This document shows, piece after piece, positions 58,601-64,000 of a DNA stretch of 64,000 nucleotides. The notes below the pieces were generated by a model, which was not told the DNA's origin, ran no database searches, and saw only the letters and a list, made by a program, of their open reading frames with translations. Source of the DNA: Oscillospiraceae bacterium (GTDB lineage: Bacteria; Bacillota; Clostridia; Oscillospirales; Oscillospiraceae). The stretch is from positions 1 to 64,000 of the forward strand of contig WRAK01000013.1 in the NCBI GenBank assembly GCA_009780235.1, in the 5' to 3' direction. Within the stretch, counting starts at the first letter, position 1; every line of letters starts with the position of its first letter. The position numbers and the translations under genes are program-made.

Positions 58601-60094
58601 GTTACGCTTCCGGCAGACGTTACAAACGGCCGCGATATCCCGCTGACTGTGACGATTCAAGTTACGGTCAGAGCGTACGAGACTATCGTATACACTACGA
58701 TTGCCCAAGCACACGCTTTGCCGCACGATACGGACGTAATTATCCGCGGCTTCGTGACAGGCTTCTACGAGCAGAGCCCGGGTGCCGACCACGCATTCTA
58801 TCTGCGTGACGGTGATGGTGCGCAAGATGCGATTCATGTCCGCTTGTTGGGTGCCGCTCCCATCGTGCCCGGCGGCCGTAGCTTCGTCGGCCAGTATGTG
58901 GAGATTGAGGGTGTCCGTCGGGATATGATCGGTACAGGCTTTGCCGGCATCGTCGGCATTGAAGTGACCAACTCCTTCTTGGATATCATCCCCCACGGGA
59001 CAGAGCGTCCGGAAGAGTGGCCCGAAATTTCCACGACACCGTCCGCAGTAAGTCTTAGTGACTTGCGCCGTTTGGAGCTTCTTGACGGGCCTCCGTTGGT
59101 TACAAGAGCCAACTATCGCTCGCAATTGGTCTCCATTGAGCGTGCGCTCGTCATGGGTTCGGCGCATCCGCAAGGTCAGACCGGCCCGGCGATGCCGTTC
59201 TCGAACTGGATTCTCGCCGATGCGGATTACTATCTCGAAACCGGGAACCTGCGTCCGCTGGTGCTTGACTTTGAGACGGGCGAGCCCATAGCGGCTATCA
59301 CAAACAACCCGAACACCTTCCTCGGCGGAACCAGTTTCGCGCTGAACTTCTCGGGTGACTATGAGGGAGCCGGTATGGATCGTCCGATGGATGTCCAGAC
59401 AGGTCCCGTATGGGTCACCATCCCCGCCGCCAACATTCACTGGTGGCAGGGTCGTAGTGAGGTTCAGATTCGTCTGGCCGATCCCCTTGTTTGGGATGAT
59501 ATTATTATCGCGCCTCAACCCCGCTTCGTGGATGTAGGGTTCGAGCACTGGGGTTGGCAGTTTGTTCAGGACGCGTACGACAACGGCTTTATGACGGGCT
59601 ACAGCGCGACCCACTTCAACCCGTACGGTCGTTTGACCCGTGCGCAGGCGGCACAAATCATCCTGAACAAGGCAGGCGTCGGGGCACAGCCCTTCCCGCC
59701 GACAGCTCCGTTCCCGGATGTGCCCGCAACGGCATGGTACGCCCCCGCGATTGCTTGGGTGTCGGAGAATGAGATTATGATTGGTCACGCCAACGGTTTC
59801 TTCGGCCCGGGCGAGTTGCTTACTCGTGAGCAGTTTGCAGTAACGCTGAGACGCTTTGCGGAGTTCCAGGGACTGGATATCACGAGCCCGCCGGAGGGCG
59901 GCGCACAGTGGCCCTTCCCTGACGACGCATCAATTTCTTGGTGGTCACGCGAGGCACTCCGCTGGGCGAACTACCATAGTGTCATCTTGGGTGATAGCGG
60001 AGGTATGCTCAGACCCACCGGCACGGCGCAACGTGTAGAAGCTGCGGTCATGGTGGTACGATTCTACGACAACGTACCTGTGGCTACCCCGTAG
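52697..60094 (+). CDS. Giant S-layer protein with two nucleotidase domains and a PHP domain
   Basis: About 2,465 residues. Signal peptide VLSILLALLMVLSVFPVAAMA. First UshA-like 5'-nucleotidase (about 75-720): LHTNDLHG, VDVGDTIQG, TLGNHEFDFG, GFMGGHAHS. Second (about 855-1430): LTFADFHGR, IPGGDDFHGG, AFGNHEFSFG, VVGGHEHGRW. A PHP domain (about 1510-1780): AAMHVHTTRSDGG, AIADHD, LAILAHPGR, FSNDDSHN. Then Ig-like and OB-like modules and three C-terminal SLH repeats like those at 33655. It should be displayed on the cell surface to release phosphate from nucleotides or nucleic acids. Start 52697 has AGAAAGGAAG; an ATG at 52637 would add 20 basic residues. Codon use is biased to AAC, GAC, GGC, as in highly expressed genes. 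Confidence 0.88.
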   Translation: MVGKRKRVLSILLALLMVLSVFPVAAMATNDAAEPTDLIDLLDAESIVEAAEEVAEVELQGIAPLLSPVPGNVFNFQILHTNDLHGIFGNWRYTHNVQSTGLATLYNRIETERAAALPATDWQHTAGATWRDRTLLVDVGDTIQGNLSGPFHTTVWDDHPGNVAQMCPMIYAMEVLGYDVFTLGNHEFDFGFPRLYRALGWDPATRAPEAGRLPGHYFSGSVLAGNVRDHNNEGVFDAYHIQDFTAQGGPRVAIIGMTRQQGAQYNFGWFSAMNYHATATTTQTAETIALLESAAWQAANGGPVDLYIGVMHMGQAEARNVLATPVPGHGGRLVRDYIVGFMGGHAHSTTEGVLGTGTGGGVRFSEAGNRANRLGRMRFTAVYSATDGWTVDRTNGVQGQFAGGTLNVGNSPANNDFLTRPMIQAAHGFAMDHALAPIGTITGPAFTPTTRGANLLQEDNALWRAVQNGFQYFGNTAIRHSDDPDLVAIRERTDGGPTEIGVVMDGPLAATRNINAGGAPGVTVPIFVSCAYAVYEFDNNTLVIVELTGHQLRLWLEHSYVHVATNTTNLFPQISANNSWRLMTGYGMPHTVDMTQPIWERITLLNDDGTPMTDEQLNAPLLAVANSHTTGNRAFVPATGATSGAEWNLQQRMLALPAHQTMGGAGGEAGLPHFHSHNASGVLFVEDDAGNLVDYFPNAFGATGLLIDYIRSVMPGGYFNNIINTFEPNFRFITAAPDEVVVAKATEIVNANIGVSIANATMTNVRAQLNPQILPLWDLYVDNAARDAADYTTASWAVFATAMEVAAEVILDSGRVGNIVDVAARATAAVDALTPATAGLQPATIPQPQRIDILTFADFHGRLEADPMFPADPGAARFVAFTEWVRAQNDNPDNVMVIPGGDDFHGGPLSNLFRGEPTLDMMHFLGVEYMAFGNHEFSFGEATARELGRPNGGVTFLAADLFYGATHPDAVADPALVGTRPDFVQPYTIVEFEDGDITIGLVGIMNPHMPTLVAGGMEGWDFRSPVPRWPAGLPVAEGPTLPNPAHTQAIADIIEELRDVHEVNAVVAVTHIGGGPRYYPIMDFLVDNLDFDAVVGGHEHGRWSREHNGVPIVVAGWHGRNLGRISLEFDGDGELVDATGWMSPEGAIAAFPDHADFDDFSSYYDGMNAILDKWENDPLAIATFGDIGPYGVYIGDSIAYRNFWVTRVFHDFIVNWSYENHDAADGEWVNDWITVTNGGGWRANNQWPRDADDIVTGRDLIGTMPFDDAILWIEMYGEDLLKLLAHGGVNTGLHRVGDNWYITATGERVMDDQSTIHNVAVRGFMYSGFGASGGDGFPLPGNMQGTALGMHFHGHPRVITADGSDLRHNDMIAQTPESAAWAGLGAVMIRDMLIESTRMRYDTPATEWQSTLTLTTDGDGTAAITFPFAPENRTSAPVIHPQWVTVEATLDTAAPAGYEFLGWFNGNTRVSTNAVFSFAVTADTTLQARFGEPVNFDIVNPYEGVDWDAFGQYRAAMHVHTTRSDGGNFRDTVLDHFNKGFDILAIADHDVVFEGDWADGGLHALTPAERDAILDGSFAGPFPGAFNDGDLWRPQDNGMIPLPFTNEQSRHQHILTFWADVVRDQLTTQDEVLGAVAEAGGLAILAHPGRYTGGMHGGAPGLAASRNPAIIARYIELFDRFATVSGERSLLGMEMFNRLDNETRMDRVLWDEMLTRLMPYNMPIWGFSNDDSHNLNEIGYNWNVFPLETLHADNVREAMEDGAFYMVTRMNRGLGPTDTAINTTVADGMPNPLPNGGRADTLFLLEQPTPGITNIEVDGNVITIEGADYDRIEWVTGGNATGGGTIIHTGPTFDVTAHWADINGNYVRAQLVSTTGMALTQPFGIVESDEEFLTRPANDAAEIVTPQAVRVRSGAEATVDGLRLPNQVTVETARGWHVLADVTWTMPTSAQYDPAITNADQVFTLTGTVTLPADVTNGRDIPLTVTIQVTVRAYETIVYTTIAQAHALPHDTDVIIRGFVTGFYEQSPGADHAFYLRDGDGAQDAIHVRLLGAAPIVPGGRSFVGQYVEIEGVRRDMIGTGFAGIVGIEVTNSFLDIIPHGTERPEEWPEISTTPSAVSLSDLRRLELLDGPPLVTRANYRSQLVSIERALVMGSAHPQGQTGPAMPFSNWILADADYYLETGNLRPLVLDFETGEPIAAITNNPNTFLGGTSFALNFSGDYEGAGMDRPMDVQTGPVWVTIPAANIHWWQGRSEVQIRLADPLVWDDIIIAPQPRFVDVGFEHWGWQFVQDAYDNGFMTGYSATHFNPYGRLTRAQAAQIILNKAGVGAQPFPPTAPFPDVPATAWYAPAIAWVSENEIMIGHANGFFGPGELLTREQFAVTLRRFAEFQGLDITSPPEGGAQWPFPDDASISWWSREALRWANYHSVILGDSGGMLRPTGTAQRVEAAVMVVRFYDNVPVATP

Positions 60095-60121
60095 GATTGA
60101 CTGCGCGTACGAACGAGTTAT

Positions 60122-60158
60122 AAAAGAGGAGGCACCCGATTGGGTGTCTCCTCTTTTT
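60122..60158 (+). terminator. Terminator of the giant surface-protein gene
   Basis: AAAAGAGGAGGCACCC / GGGTGTCTCCTCTTTTT. Confidence 0.9.
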
Positions 60159-60263
60159 GGTGTGTGTGGTTGTTGTAGAGGTAGTTTGCTGGTCGTCCGT
60201 CGTGGCGCGGGCGGCAGAATGACAGATAAGGAGCCGCATCAGGCGGCTCCTTATGTTTAAATA

Positions 60264-61067
60264 TTATTTGCCTTTCCGTACACGGTTTATTATCCGTTGC
60301 CGCATCTCCAAAAACGCATTGCTGTTTCGCACGGTGTTCATATTCGGGAACGCTTTAAACAATCGTCTGCGAATTTTACCGCTGTGTTCCAATAAGGCAT
60401 TTAATCGCTCGGAGTCTTCCAACTTTTCGTGGAGTTTCACACGGGTGTCTTCAAACTTACGGGCGGCTCCCATAGCGGGGGTACCGATGCTTTTGGCGAG
60501 TGTTTCTCCGCCCTTGTGGATGAGCGCGGACAGACGGGTGATTTCTTTGAGGTCACGGTTGAGCTTCAGAATCGTCAGCACGGTTACTACGGCATCTACG
60601 ATAAAATAGGCGTAGAACAGGGTCAATATTGTCCAAAGGACGACAGGCGGAGTAATTGCAATGAGGTCGGCGATGGGTGGGTGAATCATGCGGATGAGAC
60701 CGATGCCGATGACGCCCCATATGAGGCTGAACTTGAGGCTGATGTAGCCGCCGATGTTGAACGGCTCATCGGTATAATCCCACCACCTGATTTGGAAGAG
60801 GGATTTGAGCAGAAAGCCCGCTGCGAGCTCAAGCAGACTGCCGAGGAGGAGTGCGCCGAGAAAGATGGCGAGGAAACTATGCGCCACCGGGGTGAGGGCA
60901 AGAATCATAATGCTTGCGCCGAGGCCGTAGATGGGGCAGACAGGGCCGCCGAGAAAACCGCGATTGACGAGCTTACCCGTACTCACGGCGCAGTAGATGA
61001 TTTCGAGACACCAGCCGAGGATGGCGTAGACGGGAAACATCCATAGAATTTGTATGAGAATATCCAT
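60264..61067 (-). CDS. CmpB-type putative ABC transporter permease (PF06541)
   Basis: 267 residues. Hydrophobic front IQILWMFPVYAILGWCLEIIYCAVSTGKLVNRGFLGGPVCPIYGLGASIM is the signature of the ABC_trans_CmpB family, with further helices at LAIFLGALLLGSLLELAAGFLL, FSLIWGVIGIGLIRMI and VLWTILTLFYAYFIVDAVVTVLTI, then a charged cytoplasmic tail. No ATPase partner is nearby and the transport role is unproved. Last gene of the aromatic amino acid run, starting 4 nt after aroQ. Confidence 0.85.
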   Translation of the reverse strand: MDILIQILWMFPVYAILGWCLEIIYCAVSTGKLVNRGFLGGPVCPIYGLGASIMILALTPVAHSFLAIFLGALLLGSLLELAAGFLLKSLFQIRWWDYTDEPFNIGGYISLKFSLIWGVIGIGLIRMIHPPIADLIAITPPVVLWTILTLFYAYFIVDAVVTVLTILKLNRDLKEITRLSALIHKGGETLAKSIGTPAMGAARKFEDTRVKLHEKLEDSERLNALLEHSGKIRRRLFKAFPNMNTVRNSNAFLEMRQRIINRVRKGK

Positions 61068-61071
61068 TTCC

Positions 61072-61512
61072 TTACGCCTCTTTGCGCTGATCGTCTTTCA
61101 GCCACAAAATCGCCTGTCGATAGCCGTCCAAACCTTGGCCGCTGATGGTTTTGCGGCAGGCCATGCCGGTGTAGGAGTGCTGACGGAACGGCTCACGGCT
61201 CTTCAAGTCCGAGATGTGCACTTCCACGGCGGGGAGGGCTACGGCTTTGAGGGCGTCTAAGATGGCGATGCTCGTGTGGGTGTAGGCGGCGGGGTTTATG
61301 ACGATGGCGTCCTGCACGCCATGGGCGGCACCGATGGCGTCTATGATTGCGCCCTCGTGGTTGGATTGCAGGAGGGTGACGTTGATGCCCTCTGCGGCGC
61401 AGGTGTCACGCACCAGAGCTTCTAAGTCGGCGTAGGTCTCGTGGCCGTAGATATGCGGTTCACGGATGCCGAGCAGGTTTAAATTAGGGCCGTTAATGAC
61501 TAAGAGTTTCAT
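61072..61512 (-). CDS. aroQ: 3-dehydroquinate dehydratase, type II
   Basis: 146 residues: LLVINGPNLNLLGIREPHIYG with catalytic Tyr, LLQSNHEGAIIDAI, INPAAYTHTSIAILDAL, VEVHISDLKSREPFRQHSYTGMACRKTISGQGLDGY. Converts 3-dehydroquinate to 3-dehydroshikimate. Its start overlaps the aroE-aroK stop by 20 nt. Confidence 0.95.
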   Translation of the reverse strand: MKLLVINGPNLNLLGIREPHIYGHETYADLEALVRDTCAAEGINVTLLQSNHEGAIIDAIGAAHGVQDAIVINPAAYTHTSIAILDALKAVALPAVEVHISDLKSREPFRQHSYTGMACRKTISGQGLDGYRQAILWLKDDQRKEA

Positions 61513-62734
61513 AGAAAACCTCCAAAACTTTGTCTGCCACCGCTTTCGGGTCGCCGATGTTTGCTACGGTGCGGTCGGCGAAGTGGCGGTAGAGGGGGCG
61601 GCGTTTGGCGTACATGGTGCCTAGACTCGCCGCTTGGGATAGTGGACGGCCCTCACGGGGAAGGTCGGTGAGGTCGCGCTCTAAGCAGATGATAAGGCCG
61701 TTTTGGTGCAGGTGCGGATAGTTTTCCAACTGTGTGACCGCACCGCCGCCTGTGGCGATGACGAGGCCGGACTGCTTGCCCAGCGTCTTGAGGACGAGGG
61801 TTTCGCGTCTGCGGAAGCCTGTTTCGCCCTCCGCCCTGAAAATTTCCGGAATTGTATTGCCTGCGGCGGCTTCAAGGGCGAGGTCTGCGTCCAAAAACGG
61901 GCGGCCTAACCGCTTTGCCGCCAACCGCCCGACGGTGGTCTTGCCGCTGCCGGGCATACCGATTAAGATGAGATTTTCCATCCGATGGCGGAGTTCGTGC
62001 AGGGCGGCTTGCTCTCGTTCGCGTGGGATTTCCAGACCCGAAAAAAGCGTTGCCGCGCCCGCCGCTTGGCCGACTAACATGGGGAGGCCGCCGATGTGGG
62101 GGATACCGCGCGCTTCGGCGTCCAGGAGAAGCCGTGTGCGGGCGGGGTTGTAGATGAGGTCGAGCACGCCCTCTAAGCGAGGGAAACGGTCGAGGTCTAT
62201 CGGGGTTTCACCCGTCATGGGGAACATGCCGACGGGGGTGGTGTTGACGATGACGTGTGCATCGGCGTGGCGGTCTAAGTTGTCATAGCGGTTTGACCCG
62301 CTGCGGGAGATGGTGACGATTTCCCCGGCGTATTGCCGTTGCAGGACGTGGCAAACCGTGCGGCCCGAGCCGCCGCTGCCGAGGACGAGTACCTTTTTGC
62401 CCTCTACGACTATGCCGCTCCGGTGCAGCATGGCGAGGAAGCCCATGGCGTCCGTGTTGTCGCCGTAGAGCGTGCCGCCGGGACGGCGGAGCAGGGTGTT
62501 GACGCTCCCGATGGTGGCCGCCGTGGGGGAGAGCTCCGCGCAGTAGGGCAGTACCGCCCGCTTGTAGGGGATGGTGACGTTTAAGCCGTGGATGTTGTCC
62601 CGCTCTAAGAATGCGGGGAGGTTGTCCGGCTCTACCTCGAAGAGCTCGTAGTTATAGCCGCCGCCGAGGGCTTCGTGGATGGCGGGGGAGTAGCTGTGGG
62701 TAAGCGTGCGGCCCAATAGCCCGCACAGCATCAC
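61493..62734 (-). CDS. Shikimate dehydrogenase-shikimate kinase fusion
   Basis: 413 residues. AroE part (1-250): LLGRTLTHSYSPAIHEAL, GLNVTIPYKRAVLPYC (catalytic Lys), GDNTDAMGFLAML, VLVLGSGGSGRTVCHVL (NADP). AroK part (251-413): LILIGMPGSGKTTVGRLAAKRLGRPFLDADLALE (Walker A and Asp pair), FRAEGETGFRRRETLVLK, IATGGGAV, RPLYRHFAD. Two consecutive steps to shikimate 3-phosphate are on one chain. It overlaps pheA by 4 nt upstream and aroQ by 20 nt downstream, so one operon. Confidence 0.94.
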   Translation of the reverse strand: MMLCGLLGRTLTHSYSPAIHEALGGGYNYELFEVEPDNLPAFLERDNIHGLNVTIPYKRAVLPYCAELSPTAATIGSVNTLLRRPGGTLYGDNTDAMGFLAMLHRSGIVVEGKKVLVLGSGGSGRTVCHVLQRQYAGEIVTISRSGSNRYDNLDRHADAHVIVNTTPVGMFPMTGETPIDLDRFPRLEGVLDLIYNPARTRLLLDAEARGIPHIGGLPMLVGQAAGAATLFSGLEIPREREQAALHELRHRMENLILIGMPGSGKTTVGRLAAKRLGRPFLDADLALEAAAGNTIPEIFRAEGETGFRRRETLVLKTLGKQSGLVIATGGGAVTQLENYPHLHQNGLIICLERDLTDLPREGRPLSQAASLGTMYAKRRPLYRHFADRTVANIGDPKAVADKVLEVFYETLSH

Positions 62735-63876
62735 AGGACCTCTGTGTAACTGCCGAGGTATTTGAATTGATCGCAGATTTCATCCAAGTTGTCCAGCAGT
62801 TTGGCGAATTCTTCGGCGTAGATGGAGGTCTCGAGGTCGAAGTAGAACATAAACTCGAAGTCTCTGTCAGGCAGAGGACGGCTCTCCAGTTTGTTGAGGT
62901 TGATGCCCAGCGCGTAGAAGCGGGCTAGGGTCTTGTAGAGCGAGCCGGGGCGGTGGGGGACGGTCATCATGATGCTGGTTTTGTCCGCGCCGGGGTAGAT
63001 TTCGAGCTTGCGGGAGATGCAGATGAAGCGGGTGTAGTTGTTACTCCTGTCCTGCACGTCACGGGCGAGGGCGGTGAGGCCGTAGAGCTCCACGCAACTG
63101 TGGGAACAGAGGGCGGCGAGGTCACGGCGGTCTGAGTTTGCGACTGTCTCTGCCGCGACGGCCGTGTTTTCACAGCGGGTGATTTTGACATCGAGGCCGA
63201 ATTGCTCCAAGAACCCGGCGCATTGAGTGATGGCCTGTTCGTGGGAGAGAATTTCCCGGATGTCCTCCCGTTTGACCCCACGGGGGGCGACGAGATTGTG
63301 GTCCACCTTGAGGCGCACACTGCGGACGATGTAGCAGTCTTTGCTCTGCATGAGGTTGTAGATTTTGGTCACGGAGCCCGCCGTGCTGTTCTCCAAGGGG
63401 AGCACGCCGTAGTCGCAGAAGCCGTTTTCGATGGCGGTGAAGACGCTCTCGAAGGTTTGGAAATACTGGATATTCGGCCGCTTGAAGAGCCGCTCTGCGG
63501 CACGCTCGGAGTAGGCACCGGGAACGCCCTGACAGGCCACGGCCGTACTCTGCGGGAAGAGGGCGGGCGTGTTGTGGATGGCGGCCTCGATTTGCGCGAA
63601 CAGGGGAGAGGACGTCCCCCGTGCGCCGCTCTGGTAACTGCGGCTGAGTTCAAACAGCGTGTCGTAGAGCGTGTGGGCGTAGGGGGCGAGGTCGGGGCGG
63701 GCTTTGGACTCAATGGCACCGAGTTTGGCCGCTTCCCGACTGCGGTCGAGGACGGGGCGGTTTTCGGTCTCTTTGCGCGCGGCGATTTCTTTGACGATGT
63801 CCATGCGCTGCTCGAAGAGGGCGAGGAGGGCGTCGTCTACTTGGTCGATTTGGTCGCGGAGATTATTTAAGTTCAT
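62731..63876 (-). CDS. pheA: Bifunctional chorismate mutase/prephenate dehydratase
   Basis: 381 residues. AroQ-type chorismate mutase (1-90: LRDQIDQVDDALLALFEQRMDIVKEIAARK), prephenate dehydratase (about 108-290: GVPGAYSERAAERLF, VLPLENSTAGSV, SHEQAITQCAGFLEQFG, NYTRFICIS), and a C-terminal ACT domain (KTSIMMTVPHRPGSLYKTLARFYALGINLNKLESRP) with the ESRP phenylalanine-feedback motif. Makes phenylpyruvate. AAGGAG lies 8 nt before the ATG. First gene of the aromatic operon. Confidence 0.95.
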   Translation of the reverse strand: MNLNNLRDQIDQVDDALLALFEQRMDIVKEIAARKETENRPVLDRSREAAKLGAIESKARPDLAPYAHTLYDTLFELSRSYQSGARGTSSPLFAQIEAAIHNTPALFPQSTAVACQGVPGAYSERAAERLFKRPNIQYFQTFESVFTAIENGFCDYGVLPLENSTAGSVTKIYNLMQSKDCYIVRSVRLKVDHNLVAPRGVKREDIREILSHEQAITQCAGFLEQFGLDVKITRCENTAVAAETVANSDRRDLAALCSHSCVELYGLTALARDVQDRSNNYTRFICISRKLEIYPGADKTSIMMTVPHRPGSLYKTLARFYALGINLNKLESRPLPDRDFEFMFYFDLETSIYAEEFAKLLDNLDEICDQFKYLGSYTEVL

Positions 63877-63895
63877 GGGAGTGCTCCTTTCAGTC

Positions 63896-64000
63896 GCGAA
63901 TGCAGAGTGTAGAGTTTAGAATGTAGAATTTTTTGTAGGGGCGGCGGCCCGTAATTCCCCTCCCATGGAGGGGTGCCCCCGCAGGGGGTGGGGTGGTGCC
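63896..64000. repeat. Mixed repeats at the right edge
   Basis: Degenerate AATGCAGAGTGTAGAGT units (63898-63930), a family A start GTAGGGGCGGCGGCCCG (63935-63951), and a family C start ATTCCCCTCCCATGGAGGGG (63953 on), cut off by the window end. Confidence 0.65.

Noticed and set aside
57044..59788. Very long antisense frame (914 codons) opposite the giant surface-protein gene
   Set aside because: It is a mirror of the codon bias of the plus-strand gene, has no signal, domain or Shine-Dalgarno, and other long mirror frames cover the same gene.

Overview
The window looks like chromosome from an anaerobic, endospore-forming, S-layer-bearing member of the Clostridia with a fairly GC-rich genome. 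The evidence is the sporulation genes spoIVA and spoIIM, a SpoIID-like peptidoglycan protein, three SLH-domain surface proteins, meso-DAP synthesis (dapF), a class A RNase P RNA, an NAD-linked [FeFe]-hydrogenase operon, and Shine-Dalgarno sites of AAGGAGG type. TGA is used as a normal stop. I cannot name a species. No prophage, plasmid backbone or CRISPR array is visible.

Layout. 1-3.7 kb: 3' end of an SLH protein, a small HTH regulator, a hicAB toxin-antitoxin pair whose toxin has a nonsense codon, a lipoprotein, and a first XerD-like recombinase. 3.8-13.4 kb: housekeeping genes (tsaC/sua5, rsmA, a rhodanese-TtcA fusion, a YpsA-like SLOG protein, a DivIVA-like protein, tRNA-Arg, trmK, nif3) with an unlisted type I toxin locus at 6.6-6.9 kb. 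13.5-18.8 kb: a lipoprotein behind a (TA)13 promoter, spoIVA, then rpmG-secE-nusG-rplK-rplA. 18.8-30.3 kb: AraC regulator, CoA-disulfide-reductase-like flavoprotein with rhodanese tail, dapF, surface lipoproteins, a Cys-rich protein behind a sigma-E-like promoter, spoIIM-xerD, acpP. 30.3-39.9 kb: a repeat-rich stretch with a candidate structured leader RNA, a peptidoglycan-binding protein, YjbQ, a YgjP-like metallopeptidase, rnpB, a cohesin-like SLH protein, valS and a two-module lipoprotein. 40-41.3 kb: GntP-type permease. 41.4-50.1 kb: a one-directional hydrogenase region, DRTGG / ATPase / hydrogenase-like Fe-S protein / DRTGG / PHP followed by hydC / ATPase / ferredoxin / hydB / hydA. 50.2-60.1 kb: a SpoIID-like multi-PGBD protein and a roughly 2,465-residue S-layer protein with three phosphoesterase domains. 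60.2-63.9 kb: pheA-aroEK-aroQ and a membrane protein.

How it fits together. The hydC-B-A genes should encode an electron-bifurcating or NAD-dependent [FeFe]-hydrogenase that disposes of fermentation electrons as H2. The genes before it have signalling-type domains (two GHKL ATPases, two DRTGG proteins, a hydrogenase-like protein with altered H-cluster motifs, a PHP phosphoesterase) and form a plausible sensing or assembly module of unknown mechanism. Sporulation genes in the window share sigma-E-like promoters, which ties an uncharacterised Cys-rich protein to the same programme.

Intergenic DNA is crowded with short dispersed elements: a GTAGGGGCGGCC palindrome family, two related families with terminal inverted repeats, and AATGCAGAATT units. 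Several have altered genes or sit inside operons, including the ribosomal protein operon. The 10-mer TTATGTAAAC, which resembles the XerD half of a dif site as I remember it, occurs eight times; one copy lies in a 28-bp dif-like arrangement upstream of spoIIM-xerD.
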